A model generated the notes under the pieces. The model was given only the letters and a program-made list of their open reading frames with translations. It was not told the origin of the DNA and searched no databases. From positions 850,001-914,000 of the forward strand of contig OY811983.1 of NCBI GenBank assembly GCA_963681505.1: DNA of 64,000 nt, read 5' to 3'. Below, one piece after another: positions 33,819 through 64,000 of the stretch. Numbering within the stretch: the first letter of the stretch is position 1; each line of letters opens with the position of its first letter. The stretch is from Eunapius fragilis. Taxonomy: Eukaryota > Porifera > Demospongiae > Spongillida > Spongillidae. Position numbers and translations under genes: made by a program.

Positions 33819-36800
33819 ACACACACACACACACACATACACACACATACACACATACACACACACACCCCTCACTTACTCCTCTGAGCACCAAGTGTCA
33901 ATGGAGGGAACACAGTCATATCCATCATAAAGGCAGCCCTTGGTATTGCACTGAACATCACAGTGCCCATTCCTAAATTTCTGTGGGCACTGATTGGAAT
34001 TCTTGCACACTGACCATGGGTGCCGGCACTTGGCTTCGTTGCCATAGTTACATACACTGGTGAAGCACTCCAACTGTGGAAAAGAGGGAGGGAGGGAGAG
34101 GAGGTGTCAAGCCAGCGGTCAATGGACATGATTCAATAACTCACATCACACACTCCATTGTTGGCTGTATTGAGGCAGCTGCTGGGACACTGAGACACTG
34201 CACAGAGGTGGATAAATGTAATAGTATAGTTATTAAATGGTCATATCAACTGGTCATATAATCATAGTTATTAACTGTCCTCCTTTTGACACTTCTGAAG
34301 AGACCTCCCTTTAATTAATAATTGTAATTAACCCTTTCCATAGCTTGGTACTCATTATACCCCAAGACTTCTTCAAAGCTTTTTCCTTGTCATATAAGGG
34401 CCAGACAGTGAGATGATAAAAAGTTTGGCAAATAAGATTTGCCAAAATTTTTCTCCCACCAACCACACGACCATCAGTAGGGACACGTCCACACACGCAT
34501 TTTAAACTTACATGATTTGGCACTTTCACAATGACGACCAGTGAAGCCAGCAGCACACACACAACTGGCTACACCACCGATGTTTGCACACGTCCCTCCA
34601 TTTTCACATGTTCCACAAGACGGCACAGAGCTACTACAGTTGGACCGCGACACCCCATCGGGACACAAGCCGGTCACGTTGCTGCCCGCACAGGTCCCCC
34701 CCAGGTCACACGGACTGCCAGGACAGTAGTTTGGGGTTGCGCAGACGGAGGGGTCCCCAATGGCCTGGGGACAAGCGCACACGTACGTGTCGTGCATGCT
34801 GACGCAGGTGCTTCCATTCACACACGTCACACCAGCACAATAGTCCCTCTCGTCACAAGTCGCTCCAGTGTACCCAACAGGGCAGTCACAGCTGAACTCG
34901 CCAATATCATCAGAGTGGCAGGTACCCCCATGCTGACATGGCTGGGTCAGGGCACACAAGTTGAGCTCACTGGTACAGTTGACACCTGTGTAGCCCCTGT
35001 CACAGCTGCACACATAACCCCCAGCGGCCGTGGGTACACACGTGCCGCCATGTTGACACGGGTTGACATTGCACTGGGTTATGGCGGAACAGACCACGCC
35101 CCCAAACCCACGGGGGCATCGGCAGGACCAGAGGGAGGGGCTACTGGCGTTCCTGACACAAGTACCTCCGTTGGCGCATGTGATCCCCACGCAGGGGTCC
35201 ACAGGGGTCTCGCACCGCTCCCCCGTGAACAGCGGGGGACAGATACACTTGAAGTAGTTGTAACCCTCCGTTGGATAACACGTGGACCCACTGAGGCAAC
35301 GCCCCTCACACACGTTGAATGGTACCGTGCAATTAGGTCCAGTGTAGTCTGGGGAAGAGGTGAGGATACTAGTATAGTGATGCATCAAACCACACGACAC
35401 TCCTCACAAACGACACCTACACTCATGTAACACTCACAGATCACAACCACACCTCCACAGACCACTTACACCATTAAGCACATCTACTTACTTGCTGTGC
35501 ATATGCATACTACCACTCCTGCCCTGATGGAGGCAGCCAGGTCACAGGTAGCTCCATTGGCACAGGGGCTATTTAAGCAGTATTTAATCTTGGGTATACT
35601 ACAGGATGCCAAGGGAGAGCTATAGTCACTTGAACAGTTGCACTGGCGTAATCCAGCTGCATCATATGAACACACACCATGACCGTTGCAATAATTGTTA
35701 GCAACACAGGGGTCATTGCCCATATACTGGCACAGAGGCCCATAGCTTCCAGCTAGACAGTTGACACAGACTGTGCTGTTCTGATTGGTTGCCTTGATGT
35801 AGCAGGTACCACCATTGCACGTGTTTGGCTGGCAAGCACTGCCTGGATGGGGAGGAGGAAATGGTGCAATAATACTCATGAGTAGTCTGAGCAGGGGAGG
35901 AGGGGTGAAAGGGGAGGAGGGGAGGAGGGGTGGGAGGAGTGGGAGGGGGAGTAAGGAAGGGGAGGAGGGAAGGGTGGGTGGGAGGGGCTAGGAATGACAC
36001 AGCTTGTTAACACAACAGTAATTCACCTCATCCCTCTGCTCCCCCACCCCATCCCCTCTGCTCCCCCACCCCATCCCCTCTACTCCCCCACCCATCCCCT
36101 CTACTCCACACCCCATCCCTCTGCTCCCCCACCCCATCCCGTTCCCCCACCCATCCCCTCTACTCCACACCATATCTCCTCTGCTCCCCCACCTCATCCC
36201 CTCTGCTCCCTCACCCCATCCCCTCTGCTCCCTCACCCATCCCCTCTGCTCCCTCACCCCATCCCCTCTGCTCCCCCACCCCATCCCCTCTGCTCCCTCA
36301 CCCCATCCCCTCTGCTCCCCCACCCCATCCCCTCTGCTCCCTCACCCCATCCCCTCTGCTCCCTCACCCCATCCCCTCTGCTCCCCCACCCCATCCCCTC
36401 TGCTCCCTCACCCCATCCCCTCTGCTCCCTCACCCCATCCCCTCTGCTCCCTCACCTCATCCCAACCGAACAATTTATAAACGCTGGATTTAAATGTTGT
36501 TGTAGAATAACATTTAGTTTCAGTTTGCTAAAAAAAATCTGTAACTCCTGAGCATGTATCAGCTTCTAATTAGAAATCTTGAAAAAAAATCATGCCCTTT
36601 CCTATTTACCTTCAGCTGTGTCCTGAACTTTGACCTTTGAACGTACTATACCTAATGAATATTTAAGGCCACACCCACTAAAACTCGTCACCCGTTTTCC
36701 TCTAAATAGCAGATGTATCAACTTATGTACCACCCACGGAATTAATTGTATTCATAATAACCAAGTGCCCATTCCTATATGATGCCCTTACCTGGCAACA

Positions 36801-38637
36801 TTGTGTACTGGCAGCTGTCTCCAGTGTAACCTGTTGGGCAGGCACAGAGGAATTGTGATTGGTTCTTTGGATTGATGACACAAATGCCATTTCCACATAA
36901 AGTGTTGTCTATGTCGCAAATAAACCGGGAGCAGTTGTCTCCATACCAGTTCGGATCACATCTGTGAGGTGGTGGTGATAAAAGTGTGTGAGTGCGCGTG
37001 AAAACACTGCGCATTAAAACCAGCACAGGCTGCATCTATGCCCTTATACAGAAGTACATACAATAGCTCTGGTCTATGCTTTTCATACATACATTAGACA
37101 CTATCAGAGAGCACATCGAATCTCTTTGCAGCCGGCCAACGATGACACATGCAAGCCCTCTCAGCTGTTCCTATGGGGCTCTGGGTACATGTGAATGGAC
37201 GGTTTCTATTAGTTACCATGAAATGACGACCACTCCATCGTCTAGTTTGCAGCAGAAAAGGGTTATAAGTGGAAAAGGAGGGAGGAGGGTAGAGGGAGGA
37301 GGAGGTAGGAAGAGTGTGGAGGAGGAAGGAGGATGTCCTGGCTACAAGGCAGGCTGCTCTCACTGTAGCACACACTAGCTGGCCACCAAACGAAAGTTAA
37401 AATGCCCAAATGTGGTTTGTGTTATTGTGTTGGTGTCAGTGACCTGATGTCCAGTGCCCTCACCAATACCACTGGACAGCCACCCCAACATAACCATGAT
37501 TAACAAGTGAAGGTCTTTCTCTTGCTCAGCACTAACCACAACATGTCCTCTCACACACACACAACCTACACACATACACAGCACACACATACACACATAC
37601 AAAGCACACTCGTACACCCACACATACACAGCACACTCGTACACACATACACACACATACACAGCACACTCGTACACCCACACATACACACACTCGTACA
37701 CACATACACACATACACACACACACTCGTACACATACACACACACAATCGTACACAAATCACACGCATTTAACATGCAATACAATGCACAGCTGGTCAAC
37801 TTCTATGTTTTCTATCCCTCTCACTTATTTTGGAGCCTATTCTAGGTGAATAACAGCTAATTGGTGACATAAGGTGAACTATACGATACCCTTTAGCAAG
37901 GAAATTGGAAGGGGCAAAGGACGTCCTCACATTTCAGTAATAGCCCTCCGTAGATCTTTGAAGCCAAGTACTGTGCCATCACCACAACACCTCACAACCA
38001 ACCCTCACAATATACCAACCTATCTACCAACCTATCTACCCCATTGCTAAAGGGCCCCGTGGCTAAAGGGCCCCGTGGCTATAAAGGGGCCCATTTTAAT
38101 GCTAACATGAAGGCGGGAGAACACCTCACGAATCACTTGTTGGGGGGGGGGGGGGGGGGGGGGTGCGGCACCGTACGAAGGTGTGCCAATTCGCACACAA
38201 AAGCACTCACTGGCAGGATTTGTTTCCGTGATTGGCAACGCATGTTCCGTGCTGGCACATCGGATCACAGTCAAGCGCTGAATGAAATAATGAACAAGGG
38301 CAATGAATCGCAGCAACAAGACGCACGCACACACATCCCAAATAAGGGTGCGGAAGGCCCGATACCAGGGCGGTCCATTATTTTAGCAATAGTGTCGCAA
38401 GGTATCTAACGTCCCAACCACGGCAAGGCAAAAAAAAACCACCCCTGGTATGAGATGGCGTTGAGAATTCTTTGTCCCCTCCCCCTCCCCACAAGCACCA
38501 TCCCTCCCCCTCTTCGTACACGCGCGAACAGAATGGCTCGTCCTTCCGAACCACACGCTCTCAACAGCGCTGTTACCTGCGGCTGCCACCATCAATGTAA
38601 GGACACTCAAAGCGACGGGAAGGTAGCGGCGATGCAT
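27967..38637 (-). CDS. NOTCH: Notch receptor, compact form
   Basis: Single-pass receptor cleaved on ligand binding to release a transcription co-activator. Sixteen exons close in phase to 1,499 residues: 38577-38637, 38211-38277, 36792-36961, 35492-35842, 34512-35348, 34145-34197, 33880-34073, 33166-33274, 32389-32594, 31557-31626, 31312-31387, 30974-31217, 29856-30546, 29525-29672, 29226-29329 and 27967-29085. Order of parts: signal peptide (RRYLPVALSVLTLMVAAA), about 12 EGF repeats (residues 22-495; bilaterian Notch has about 36), three LNR modules (496-614), NOD (SGYLVMVIFGAQPFLN), NODP (LTLQLDNQFCQSPCPESAAD), membrane span near 750-773 (AIAGAVVGVLVVMVMVAVVA), a weak RAM-like KLWRPQ, six or seven ankyrin repeats (GYTPLMLAV, GQTALHLAA, GRTPLQVAI, GRTAIHWAA, GQTALFLAC) and a Ser/Pro-rich tail with a PEST-like part. 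No R-x-[KR]-R furin site is seen. Confidence 0.97.
29086..29131. repeat. TG microsatellite at the last Notch intron acceptor
   Basis: On the minus strand it is a CA tract ending directly at the acceptor of the last Notch exon (29085). Confidence 0.95.
29332..29422. repeat. TG microsatellite in a Notch intron
   Basis: TG tract with GTAT interruptions, next to the acceptor of the Notch exon 29226-29329. Confidence 0.95.
30600..30972. repeat. Degenerate repeat in a Notch intron
   Basis: Irregular copies around AGAGGGTTAATGGACAAAGG, reaching the 5' splice site of the transmembrane exon (30974). The minus-strand donor GTACGTTAAC is echoed in some units. Confidence 0.88.
31650..32337. repeat. Purine-rich minisatellite
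   Basis: Built on GTGGAGGAAGGTATGGGAGG and GGGAGGGAGG variants in a Notch intron. Long ORFs on both strands are compositional. Confidence 0.95.
32665..33160. repeat. 26-bp minisatellite, about 19 copies
   Basis: Core ATGACATGGTACCCTTATGT, reaching the donor of the third LNR exon of Notch (33166). Confidence 0.96.
33267..33324. repeat. TG microsatellite at a Notch 3' splice site
   Basis: CA on the sense (minus) strand, directly upstream of the third LNR exon. Confidence 0.95.
33577..33603. repeat. Poly-C tract
   Basis: About 27 C residues in a Notch intron. Confidence 0.95.
33770..33869. repeat. CA microsatellite in a Notch intron
   Basis: CA tract with ATAC interruptions, ten bases from the donor at 33880. 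Confidence 0.95.
36030..36465. repeat. 22-bp minisatellite, about 20 copies
   Basis: Core CCCCATCCCCTCTGCTCCCT in the Notch intron before the exon with EGF repeats 3-5. Confidence 0.95.
37551..37752. repeat. CA-rich repeat in Notch intron 2
   Basis: ACACACATACACAGCACACT-type units. The rest of this 1.25-kb intron shows no gene. Confidence 0.9.
38143..38163. repeat. Poly-G tract
   Basis: About 20 G residues in Notch intron 2. Confidence 0.95.
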
Positions 38638-38913
38638 AGCTGGTATCTCTTGACACGTTTTTAAGAGTGGCGCGATCTGCAGCTACGAAGCTTTCTCCTT
38701 CTCGGCGCAGAAAATCCGCTGGACTTGCAGCGGATAGTTACGACGGCCTCGAATAAAGGTGGCGAAATAAGTTACCGCTTCACAGTTCGGGATGACACGA
38801 AGTACGATTAACTTCTATTATCATATTTGTGGTAGTACTATTGGGTCACGAGATCTAAATTCAGTACTGGGCACGAGGACAACGAACGTGCGCGTTGTTT
38901 GGAAAGTCGCAGG
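38638..38913. promoter_or_regulatory. 276-bp bidirectional promoter region Notch/IMP3
   Basis: The only sequence between two divergent start codons. It is unique and free of repeats, unlike most non-coding DNA in the window. No TATA box was recognised. Confidence 0.6.
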
Positions 38914-40400
38914 ATGGTACGCAAGCTGAAGTTTCATGAAAAGAAGCTACTGAAAAAAGTAGATTTCATTAGTTGGCAATCGGACAACAACATCCAGGAG
39001 GTTAAGGCTCTTCGTAAATACCACGTTCAGAAGAGAGAAGACTATGCGAAGTGAGTGCTACATTTGTAGGTTAACCTTAGCAAATCGGTAGTGGGTGACA
39101 TTGCTAATACTGTAGCACTATGCGCAGCCGAAGTACCACCTCATGGCTCCTCCATGAGGGCCGGTTTGTGCAAATGTAAGTGTCTCTGTTCCTCCAAAGA
39201 TATGGAAAACTCGCGAAGACGGTGAGGTTGCTGGCGGGGAAATTAAAAGATCTGGATGCAAAGGACCCGTTTAGGAACGAGTCAACAACCTTGCTGTTGG
39301 AGAAGTTGTAAGCATTGTATTGTCCCAAGTACTAGTACGACCATATGGAATGACCAACAGGTATGCAATGGGGCTCGTCCCCACCAGGAAGAACTTGGCT
39401 CTGTGTGAGAAGGTGGATGCTTCATGTTTTTGTCGGTAGGAATGCCTTGTAATTACCCAGTCAGCTATGGTAGCTTGTTAATCACCCTGCTGTGATTGTG
39501 ACCACACCTCTTATGTGGCAACTCCTATTCCCAATTAAGGAGGAGATTGCCTGTGGTGATGACCAAGTTGCGGATGGCACAGAGAGTTGCTGATGCAGTC
39601 AAATTTGTAGAGCAAGGACGTATCCTCTGATGTGGATGGAGGGGATCCTTGGTTCCAGGGGTTCCTCTGATCCCAGGGGTTCCTCTGATCCCAGGGGTTC
39701 CTCCATTTGTTATTCTATTTTCTTCACATTCATCCATGTCAGATGTAAGAGTGGGACCAGACGTCATTACAGATCCAGCATTCCTCGTGACCAGGCATGT
39801 CTGTGCTAGTGCACTCCCTTCCTGTTTTTGCAACGCTTGTGGAACACTAGTGTTGGTATTGTGCCACATCTGTTTGTGTTGTTCACATTCAATTAGCTGG
39901 ATGCTCCCCCCCCCCAGCAGTGCTTATGTATGAAGACCCCATAAAAGTAGCATTTCGTTTGTGGTAGTCATACCACTGTAACATTTGCTGCCTTCTAGAA
40001 ATCTTGAAGACTTTGTAACTTGGACAGACACGTCGAAGATCAGGAAACATGTTTTGGAATACAACGAGGAGGCAAGGAAATGGTGTTATGTTTACTGCCC
40101 TCATTTGGTGTACTCCTTACTGGTATCATGTGCCCCTTACTGGTATCATGTGCCCCTTACTGGCATCATGTGCCCCTTACTGGTATCATGTGCCCCTTAC
40201 TGGTATCATGTGCCCCTTACTGGTATCATGTGCCCCTTACTGGTATCATGTGCCCCTTACTGGTATCATGTGCCCCTTACTGGTATCATGTGCCCCTTAC
40301 TGGTATCATGTGCCCCTTACTGGTATCATGTGCTCCTTACTGGCGTCATGTGCTGTATGTGCAGATGTGAGATGTGTGCATGTGCTGTATGTGCATATAC

Positions 40401-40454
<54 letters not shown>

Positions 40455-40691
40455 ATTGCACAGCATTTGATGGACTTGTAGAATGTGGTAGTGTGCATTG
40501 CCAAGTGGTGGTTGAAGTTAAGTTACAGAGCTGCTAATATTACATTCAGGGTTCTGAAATGCCCCTTGGTGGTATTGTCTACAGGTTAGAAGGATAGACA
40601 CATTAAGACAGTTGTTACAGTGCCATAACTGCATTAGAGGTATCAATGACTTTCTTTTCCCCTCCAGCGGGATGATTATGACTTGATGTGA
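38914..40691 (+). CDS. IMP3: U3 snoRNP protein IMP3
   Basis: Nucleolar protein of the small-subunit processome, required for 18S rRNA maturation through U3 snoRNA (family knowledge). Seven exons close in phase to 182 residues (human 184): 38914-39050, 39200-39307, 39361-39435, 39540-39619, 39743-39794, 39999-40071 and 40668-40691. It reads [19 protein letters not shown], then [70 protein letters not shown] and EERDDYDLM. The S4-like RNA-binding part ([14 protein letters not shown] to FVEQGHVRVG) is clear. Introns 5 and 6 must use GC donors (AG|GCATGT and GAG|GCAAGG), since nearby GT sites break the frame. Confidence 0.97.
40118..40345. repeat. 20-bp minisatellite, about 11 copies
   Basis: Core CCCTTACTGGTATCATGTGC in IMP3 intron 6, almost perfect copies. 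Confidence 0.96.
40402..40453. repeat. TG microsatellite
   Basis: TG tract in IMP3 intron 6. Confidence 0.95.
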
Positions 40692-40855
40692 GGATATGTG
40701 ATACTGAAGAGCCGTCACCTGCTACGTGCTATGAATTCATGCAGCATTGTTGTGATATCAATAGACGTATAGCATACAAACCATGCACAAGTGTGTAATT
40801 CCATCAACAAGCGATAGATCAAAGTTCAGCGAACTGCAGTTCCAAATTTGTTAAT

Positions 40856-42111
40856 CTATCTCACCTCTTTATTACTAAGATGTTTTTGGGTTTTAAGCCA
40901 GGCATTCCTCTGACGTTTGGCTGACTCCAACTCCCTCTTACGGCATATTATAAACTGGCTGAGGGAGATAATACTGCATAAGGTCACAGTAAAGGCGTAA
41001 GCCATCTTATGTCAAAAGGACATTGCAAGGACTTACTTCAGTGATGATAGCTCGTCGATCAACCCTTGCAATATCTCAGTCCCAGCTTGTACCTTTGTGG
41101 TACCAAGTGACTCTTGAACCTGTGGGCTATGTGCGGCAGAATCCACTGATGATGCAGATACACTCAAGTAGGTATGTTAATCTACAACTGCCATTAATTT
41201 ATTTTACACGCTTGTGTGTTCTGCAATGCATACCTTGGTTAATTATTCAATTCCAATTGTATTTTTAGTGCAGCTAATGTATTTTTAATTGATTTAATAC
41301 TTACCTGAAGGGGGGGACATTGGCTTCCTCAAGTTGTGGGACAACAATGTCTGCATTGCTTAGCGATATGTCTTCATTAGGTACAGCATCAGAGGACTTG
41401 GGTGTGTGGTTGTGTTCAGAGGGCAACATTGCATCAGACCCATACACCAACTTGATTGGCTCTGTTGTGGTCACGGGTCGCTTGTCATCCTTGTACAGTA
41501 ACGTGTCCTCGTAAAGGGACTGGGTATCATTTTGAGCTGTTTCAGGGTTTTGTGGTGTGTGTGGCACACCTACATCTTGTTCCAGTACAGCAGGAATGGA
41601 TGCCACTTCAAAGCAGTTGTGTTTTGAGTTCATGACCTTATCAAGGGGTGGTGGTGATGATTGCAAGGTGAAAGGAGCTTTGCTTTTGTCATCCAAAAGG
41701 TCAATCAAATTAAGGTTCTGTTCCATATTTTCTCTGCAGGAGCAAGTTTCGGGCTGGCTTTTGTAAGGCAATGCTGTCATGTCCTGACTATTGCTTGCTG
41801 AACCGCTTTTAGGCTCGAGAAGGGAAAGGTGATTTGAACTGCTAGCTGCTTCGGGCTTCGCAAAGTCATCAAGCATAGGTCTATTTTCAGTGTGCGCTAG
41901 CGCATCTTGTTCGCACTAAGGAGAAGTGTGTTGTTTAAAAATAGTGTACGAAGTGTGTTATTACCTCGGCCGGGTCTTCAGTGGTTTTTAATCGAGCTTT
42001 TTTAAATTTTGGTACATACTTAAGTCCGGGCGTTTGTGATGGGCTGAAGTCTGTGGCTGTCGGCAGTTCAGAGGAAGCAGTGTTGGCTGCCTTCCGTTTC
42101 TGTCGTGCCAT
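40856..42111 (-). CDS. Unrecognised protein, 328 residues, four exons
   Basis: I do not recognise this protein. Exons 41965-42111, 41305-41915, 41037-41162 and 40856-40958 have canonical borders and close in phase. It begins MARQKRKAANTASSEL, followed by a basic GLKYVPKFKKARLK stretch suggesting a nuclear signal. A long acidic, Ser/Pro-rich middle is probably disordered. A C-terminal segment (LQGLIDELSSLNQFI, then CRKRELESAKRQRNAWL) looks like an amphipathic helix or short coiled coil. There is no membrane segment. A nuclear regulatory or chromosome protein is a guess from composition. It starts 128 bp after the KIF14 stop on the same strand, and its stop is 164 bp from that of convergent IMP3. 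Confidence 0.7.
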
Positions 42112-42141
42112 CCGACGAATACAAGCTTTGCCGCCGAACAA

Positions 42142-42152
42142 TGCGCATGCGT
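42142..42152. promoter_or_regulatory. NRF1-like motif TGCGCATGCGT
   Basis: Matches the palindromic NRF1 consensus (TGCGCATGCGC) at all but one edge base. It lies 31 bp upstream of the ATG of the 328-residue gene, within the 128-bp gap after KIF14, so the downstream gene may have its own promoter there. Identified by eye. Confidence 0.45.
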
Positions 42153-42239
42153 AATGTTAATGAGCTGCAACGCATAGTGTTTCACATCATGAATTCGTAT
42201 AGCGCAAATGAAAATTAACGCTTTAGACACAATACATTG

Positions 42240-61422
<19,183 letters not shown>

Positions 61423-62215
61423 GTCACGAATATACAGAGTGCAACCTTAGTCTCGCAAAGAGGTTGCACCGCTAGGAGCCTAATACTATAACAGCGCGGT
61501 TTATTTCGCCAGGTCAAAATTCCCGCCAAACTTATTGACACTGCGAACCGCCGCTCGTAGCTCCGCCCCATTCTGTCGACGACGTTTAACCCTACTACGT
61601 CGCAAACTGCAGTAGGGGAGGTGGCTTTTTATAAGGAAACTTGTGGAAACTGAACGGTAAGCCTGACAACATAATTGCCAAAACGTTTTGTTACAATATG
61701 TCTGTAAAGAAATCAAGAAACAAACCATTACTGCCTAAATTATCGGTAGGAACGCGACAGGTTAGTAACGTCTCGAGCGCACGCTGAGGTCTTTATCGAC
61801 CACAAAATGCTTTGGGGACATTTAAATAGGTGATCAGAAACGAATCGCAGTGGGTAGAGTACTTTTAGATGCCTCCCACACATAAACGAGGATCTGTGGA
61901 GGTGACCCTTTAACCTAAACCGCCATTCCTTCTGCGTAAGGGGTTGTTTTTTAAGCGTACAGTAGTGGGATGGCACCCATTGATTCGCGCCCATGGCGAC
62001 ACCTCCCTATCCCGCGCTGAGCGGTACGATGAAGATGGCTTCTCCAGGGGTATTGTAGGCGTGTGCGTTGTCCTCACATCATTCCAGCACCGTTGGGTTA
62101 CCGCTGTTGTTGTGTGCGTACGTGAGCACTATTTTTCTAAAATCATTGCTTTCCCATTTAGGACGTCTGGTCAATCTGGAATAGCCAGCAACAGTGTCGG
62201 TCGACTACTACAAAC
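61423..62215. promoter_or_regulatory. 793-bp bidirectional promoter region KIF14/EVI5-like
   Basis: Unique, repeat-free DNA between divergent start codons. AAGATGGC at 62032-62039 resembles a YY1 site. No TATA box was recognised and no convincing gene lies within it. Confidence 0.5.
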
Positions 62216-63848
62216 ATGGCAGGGAATAAAGCGAGCGGTGATCTGGACGAACAGTCTCTGCTCAAGAAACTCGAAGAGCAAAACAGGTTTGTATCCATAG
62301 AGGGGCGGGGCATTTGTTCTACGAAGAAGCCACAACCATACGCCTTCAAGACAGGCGTTAGGGATCGTGGGAGTAACGCGCGCACACGCGAGGGTGCATC
62401 GGAATGCGTGTAGCCGTGCGAGCAAGCGGGTAGATGGTGGTATCCTCAATATCGCACGGGCGCTTTCACCAAGCGGCCACTGGCGCATGTAATGATGCAA
62501 CATCATCGCTCAACTTAGGGCGGGTAAGTTGTTGATGGCTGGTGCCGCATCGTTAGGATTCCCTGAACACATAACAAACACTTTGTTGTCAGTCCATTGT
62601 TCTTGGCTGCTGCATAAAAGGGACCTTCTTCAAGCACTTAGTCACTTCTTCTTTTTTTTTTTAATTGTAGGCTGCTGGAAAAAGACAGACGTTGTCATCT
62701 GAGGATCACCAGCTGGTCTGGAAGCTTGTCAAACCTGACCGACTCCCCTAGAAGCATCAGTTCGTGTTCATCCTTACGAGTACTGGCTACAGAGGAACAA
62801 CAGCACATGCCAGCGGAGGTACTACAAAAGGAGGAGAGCCCTCCTGCAAGGGGCGGGGCCAGGAAGGACAGCACCTGCTCCGAAGAAACTCACCTGGACC
62901 CTCAAGGGGACAAGGTGCCTTCTTCAAGCAGAACCAAGGAGGAAGACTTGTGGCAGACTTGGAGCAACTTGGTCAAGAACTGGGAGGAGAGCACTAAAAA
63001 GAATCAAAAGCAGATTGTCCAGCTCGTAAGACAGGGCGTACCCAATCCCCTTCGTGGTGTGGTGTGGCAACTTCTTGCGGGTACCCAGGAGGAACTCAAA
63101 CAGAAGTACCCAGAACTGATTATGGTGGGTGAGGGAAGAGGATGGTATAGAAAGGTGGGGCTGTGTGGGTAGGATTGTGTGGGTGGAGTATGCTTACCTG
63201 TAAAGTGGGATGTTGACAAATACACTTATTATGCAATTCAAAAAAATGATCAATTGTGTGTAAGGATATGCAAGCAAGGCACAGGAGGTACTCACTGTGA
63301 CCCTCCTCCCTCATACAGCAACCATCACCCTTTGAGCGCCAGATACAGCGAGACATGAACAGAACATTTCCAGAGCATTCCTTCTTCAAAGACAAAGATG
63401 GCCCGGGTCAGGAGTCACTCCTCAATGTGATGAAGGTAAGGGGGGAGGGGAGGGGGAGTGCATTGGAACCATAACACAATCTTTCTCATACACACTCCTT
63501 CCTCCCCCACTCCAATTAACACAAGGCATACTCAGTCCATGACAAAGAAGTTGGCTACTGTCAGGGTACCCCATTCATTGTGGGCATTCTTCTGATGCAG
63601 GTAGGTGGTGTGTGTATGTGTGTGGGGGGGTATGTAGTATGAGGTCTGAGGGAGTAGGGTATGTATTATGTGGTCTGTGATGTAGTATGGGGGTCTGAGG
63701 GATGGGGTATGTAGTATGGGGGGTCTGAGGGGGTGGAGTATGTAGTATGGGGTCTGAGGGGGTGGGGTTGTAGTATGGGGTTTGTGGGAGTGGTCTACAT
63801 CCACACAACTGTCCTATAATATACATGTACATTTCTGCTGTCCATCTC

Positions 63849-63920
<72 letters not shown>

Positions 63921-64000
63921 GCCTGAGGAGGACGCATTCTGCATACTTGTTCGCTTGATGGAACACTACGGACTGCGGGAGCTATTCAAGCCGTCCATGG
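62216..64000 (+). CDS. EVI5: EVI5-like TBC-domain Rab GAP, C-terminus outside window
   Basis: Predicted Rab GTPase-activating protein; EVI5 acts in Rab11/Rab35 control and cytokinesis (family knowledge). Exons 62216-62286, 62671-63124, 63319-63435, 63526-63600 and 63919-64000 (cut) join in phase. MAGNKASGDLDEQSLLKKLE opens the protein, a Ser-rich linker follows, and the TBC domain begins about residue 130. It shows LVRQGVPNPLRGVVWQLLAG, the Arg finger in QRDMNRTFPEH, KAYSVHDKEVGYCQG with the Gln finger, IVGILLMQMPEEDAFCILV and LRELFKPSM, closely matching EVI5/EVI5L order and spacing. KIF14 and EVI5 relatives both act in cytokinesis; a functional link through the shared promoter is speculative. 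Confidence 0.93.
63625..63795. repeat. G-rich repeat
   Basis: Irregular GTATGTAGTATGGGGTCTGA units in EVI5-like intron 4. Confidence 0.9.
63854..63916. repeat. CA microsatellite at a 3' splice site
   Basis: CA tract ending at the acceptor of the last visible EVI5-like exon (63919). Confidence 0.96.

Noticed and set aside
61944-62300. 118-codon ORF overlapping the EVI5-like first exon in another frame
   Set aside because: The EVI5-like frame has clear family homology and phase closure; the overlapping frame has neither.

Overview
The window is nuclear DNA of an intron-rich, gene-dense animal. It holds a complete Notch receptor gene, which is animal-specific, and seven other conserved animal genes. 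Introns often carry long minisatellites and TG/CA, GTAT or GA microsatellites. The Notch is compact (about 12 EGF repeats, about 1,499 residues), and several genes sit head-to-head or tail-to-tail within 50-300 bp. Together this suggests an early-branching animal, most likely a sponge (inference, moderate confidence). No prokaryotic, organellar or viral signature was seen.

Layout, left to right. 1-3604 (-): TBC1D13-like Rab GAP, 3' end beyond the window. 3880-5506 (+): two 3' fragments of one LINE family. 5986-18580 (+): PNPLA6/7 (neuropathy target esterase), 34 exons. 18679-20133 (-): THNSL2, tail-to-tail with PNPLA6. 20187-26155 (+): UCHL5 deubiquitinase, start codon 53 bp from that of THNSL2. 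26418-27534 (+): unrecognised 242-residue gene. 27967-38637 (-): Notch, 16 exons. 38914-40691 (+): IMP3, head-to-head with Notch. 40856-42111 (-): unrecognised 328-residue gene. 42240-61422 (-): KIF14-like kinesin-3, 35 exons. 62216-64000 (+): EVI5-like TBC Rab GAP, cut by the window end.

Gene models were built by hand from reading-frame continuity, splice signals and remembered family sequences. Nearly all exon phases close exactly, giving 1,295 (PNPLA6), 464 (THNSL2), 350 (UCHL5), 1,499 (Notch), 182 (IMP3) and about 1,419 (KIF14) residues. The genes have unrelated jobs (membrane lipid turnover, proteasome deubiquitination, signalling, ribosome biogenesis, cytokinesis, Rab control). No gene cluster with one shared function is seen.

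The most interesting layer is how the tandem repeats relate to splicing. Several arrays contain copies of a real exon-intron junction. In UCHL5 (30-bp unit) and KIF14 (18-bp unit) the copied 5' splice sites keep the reading frame, so use of a later copy would add whole peptide repeats. In PNPLA6 and KIF14 other copied junctions would introduce stops. GC-AG introns (two firm in IMP3), a 23-nt microexon carrying the kinesin P-loop, a Notch without a furin site and a cluster of GAA/TTC-loop hairpins are further points of interest.
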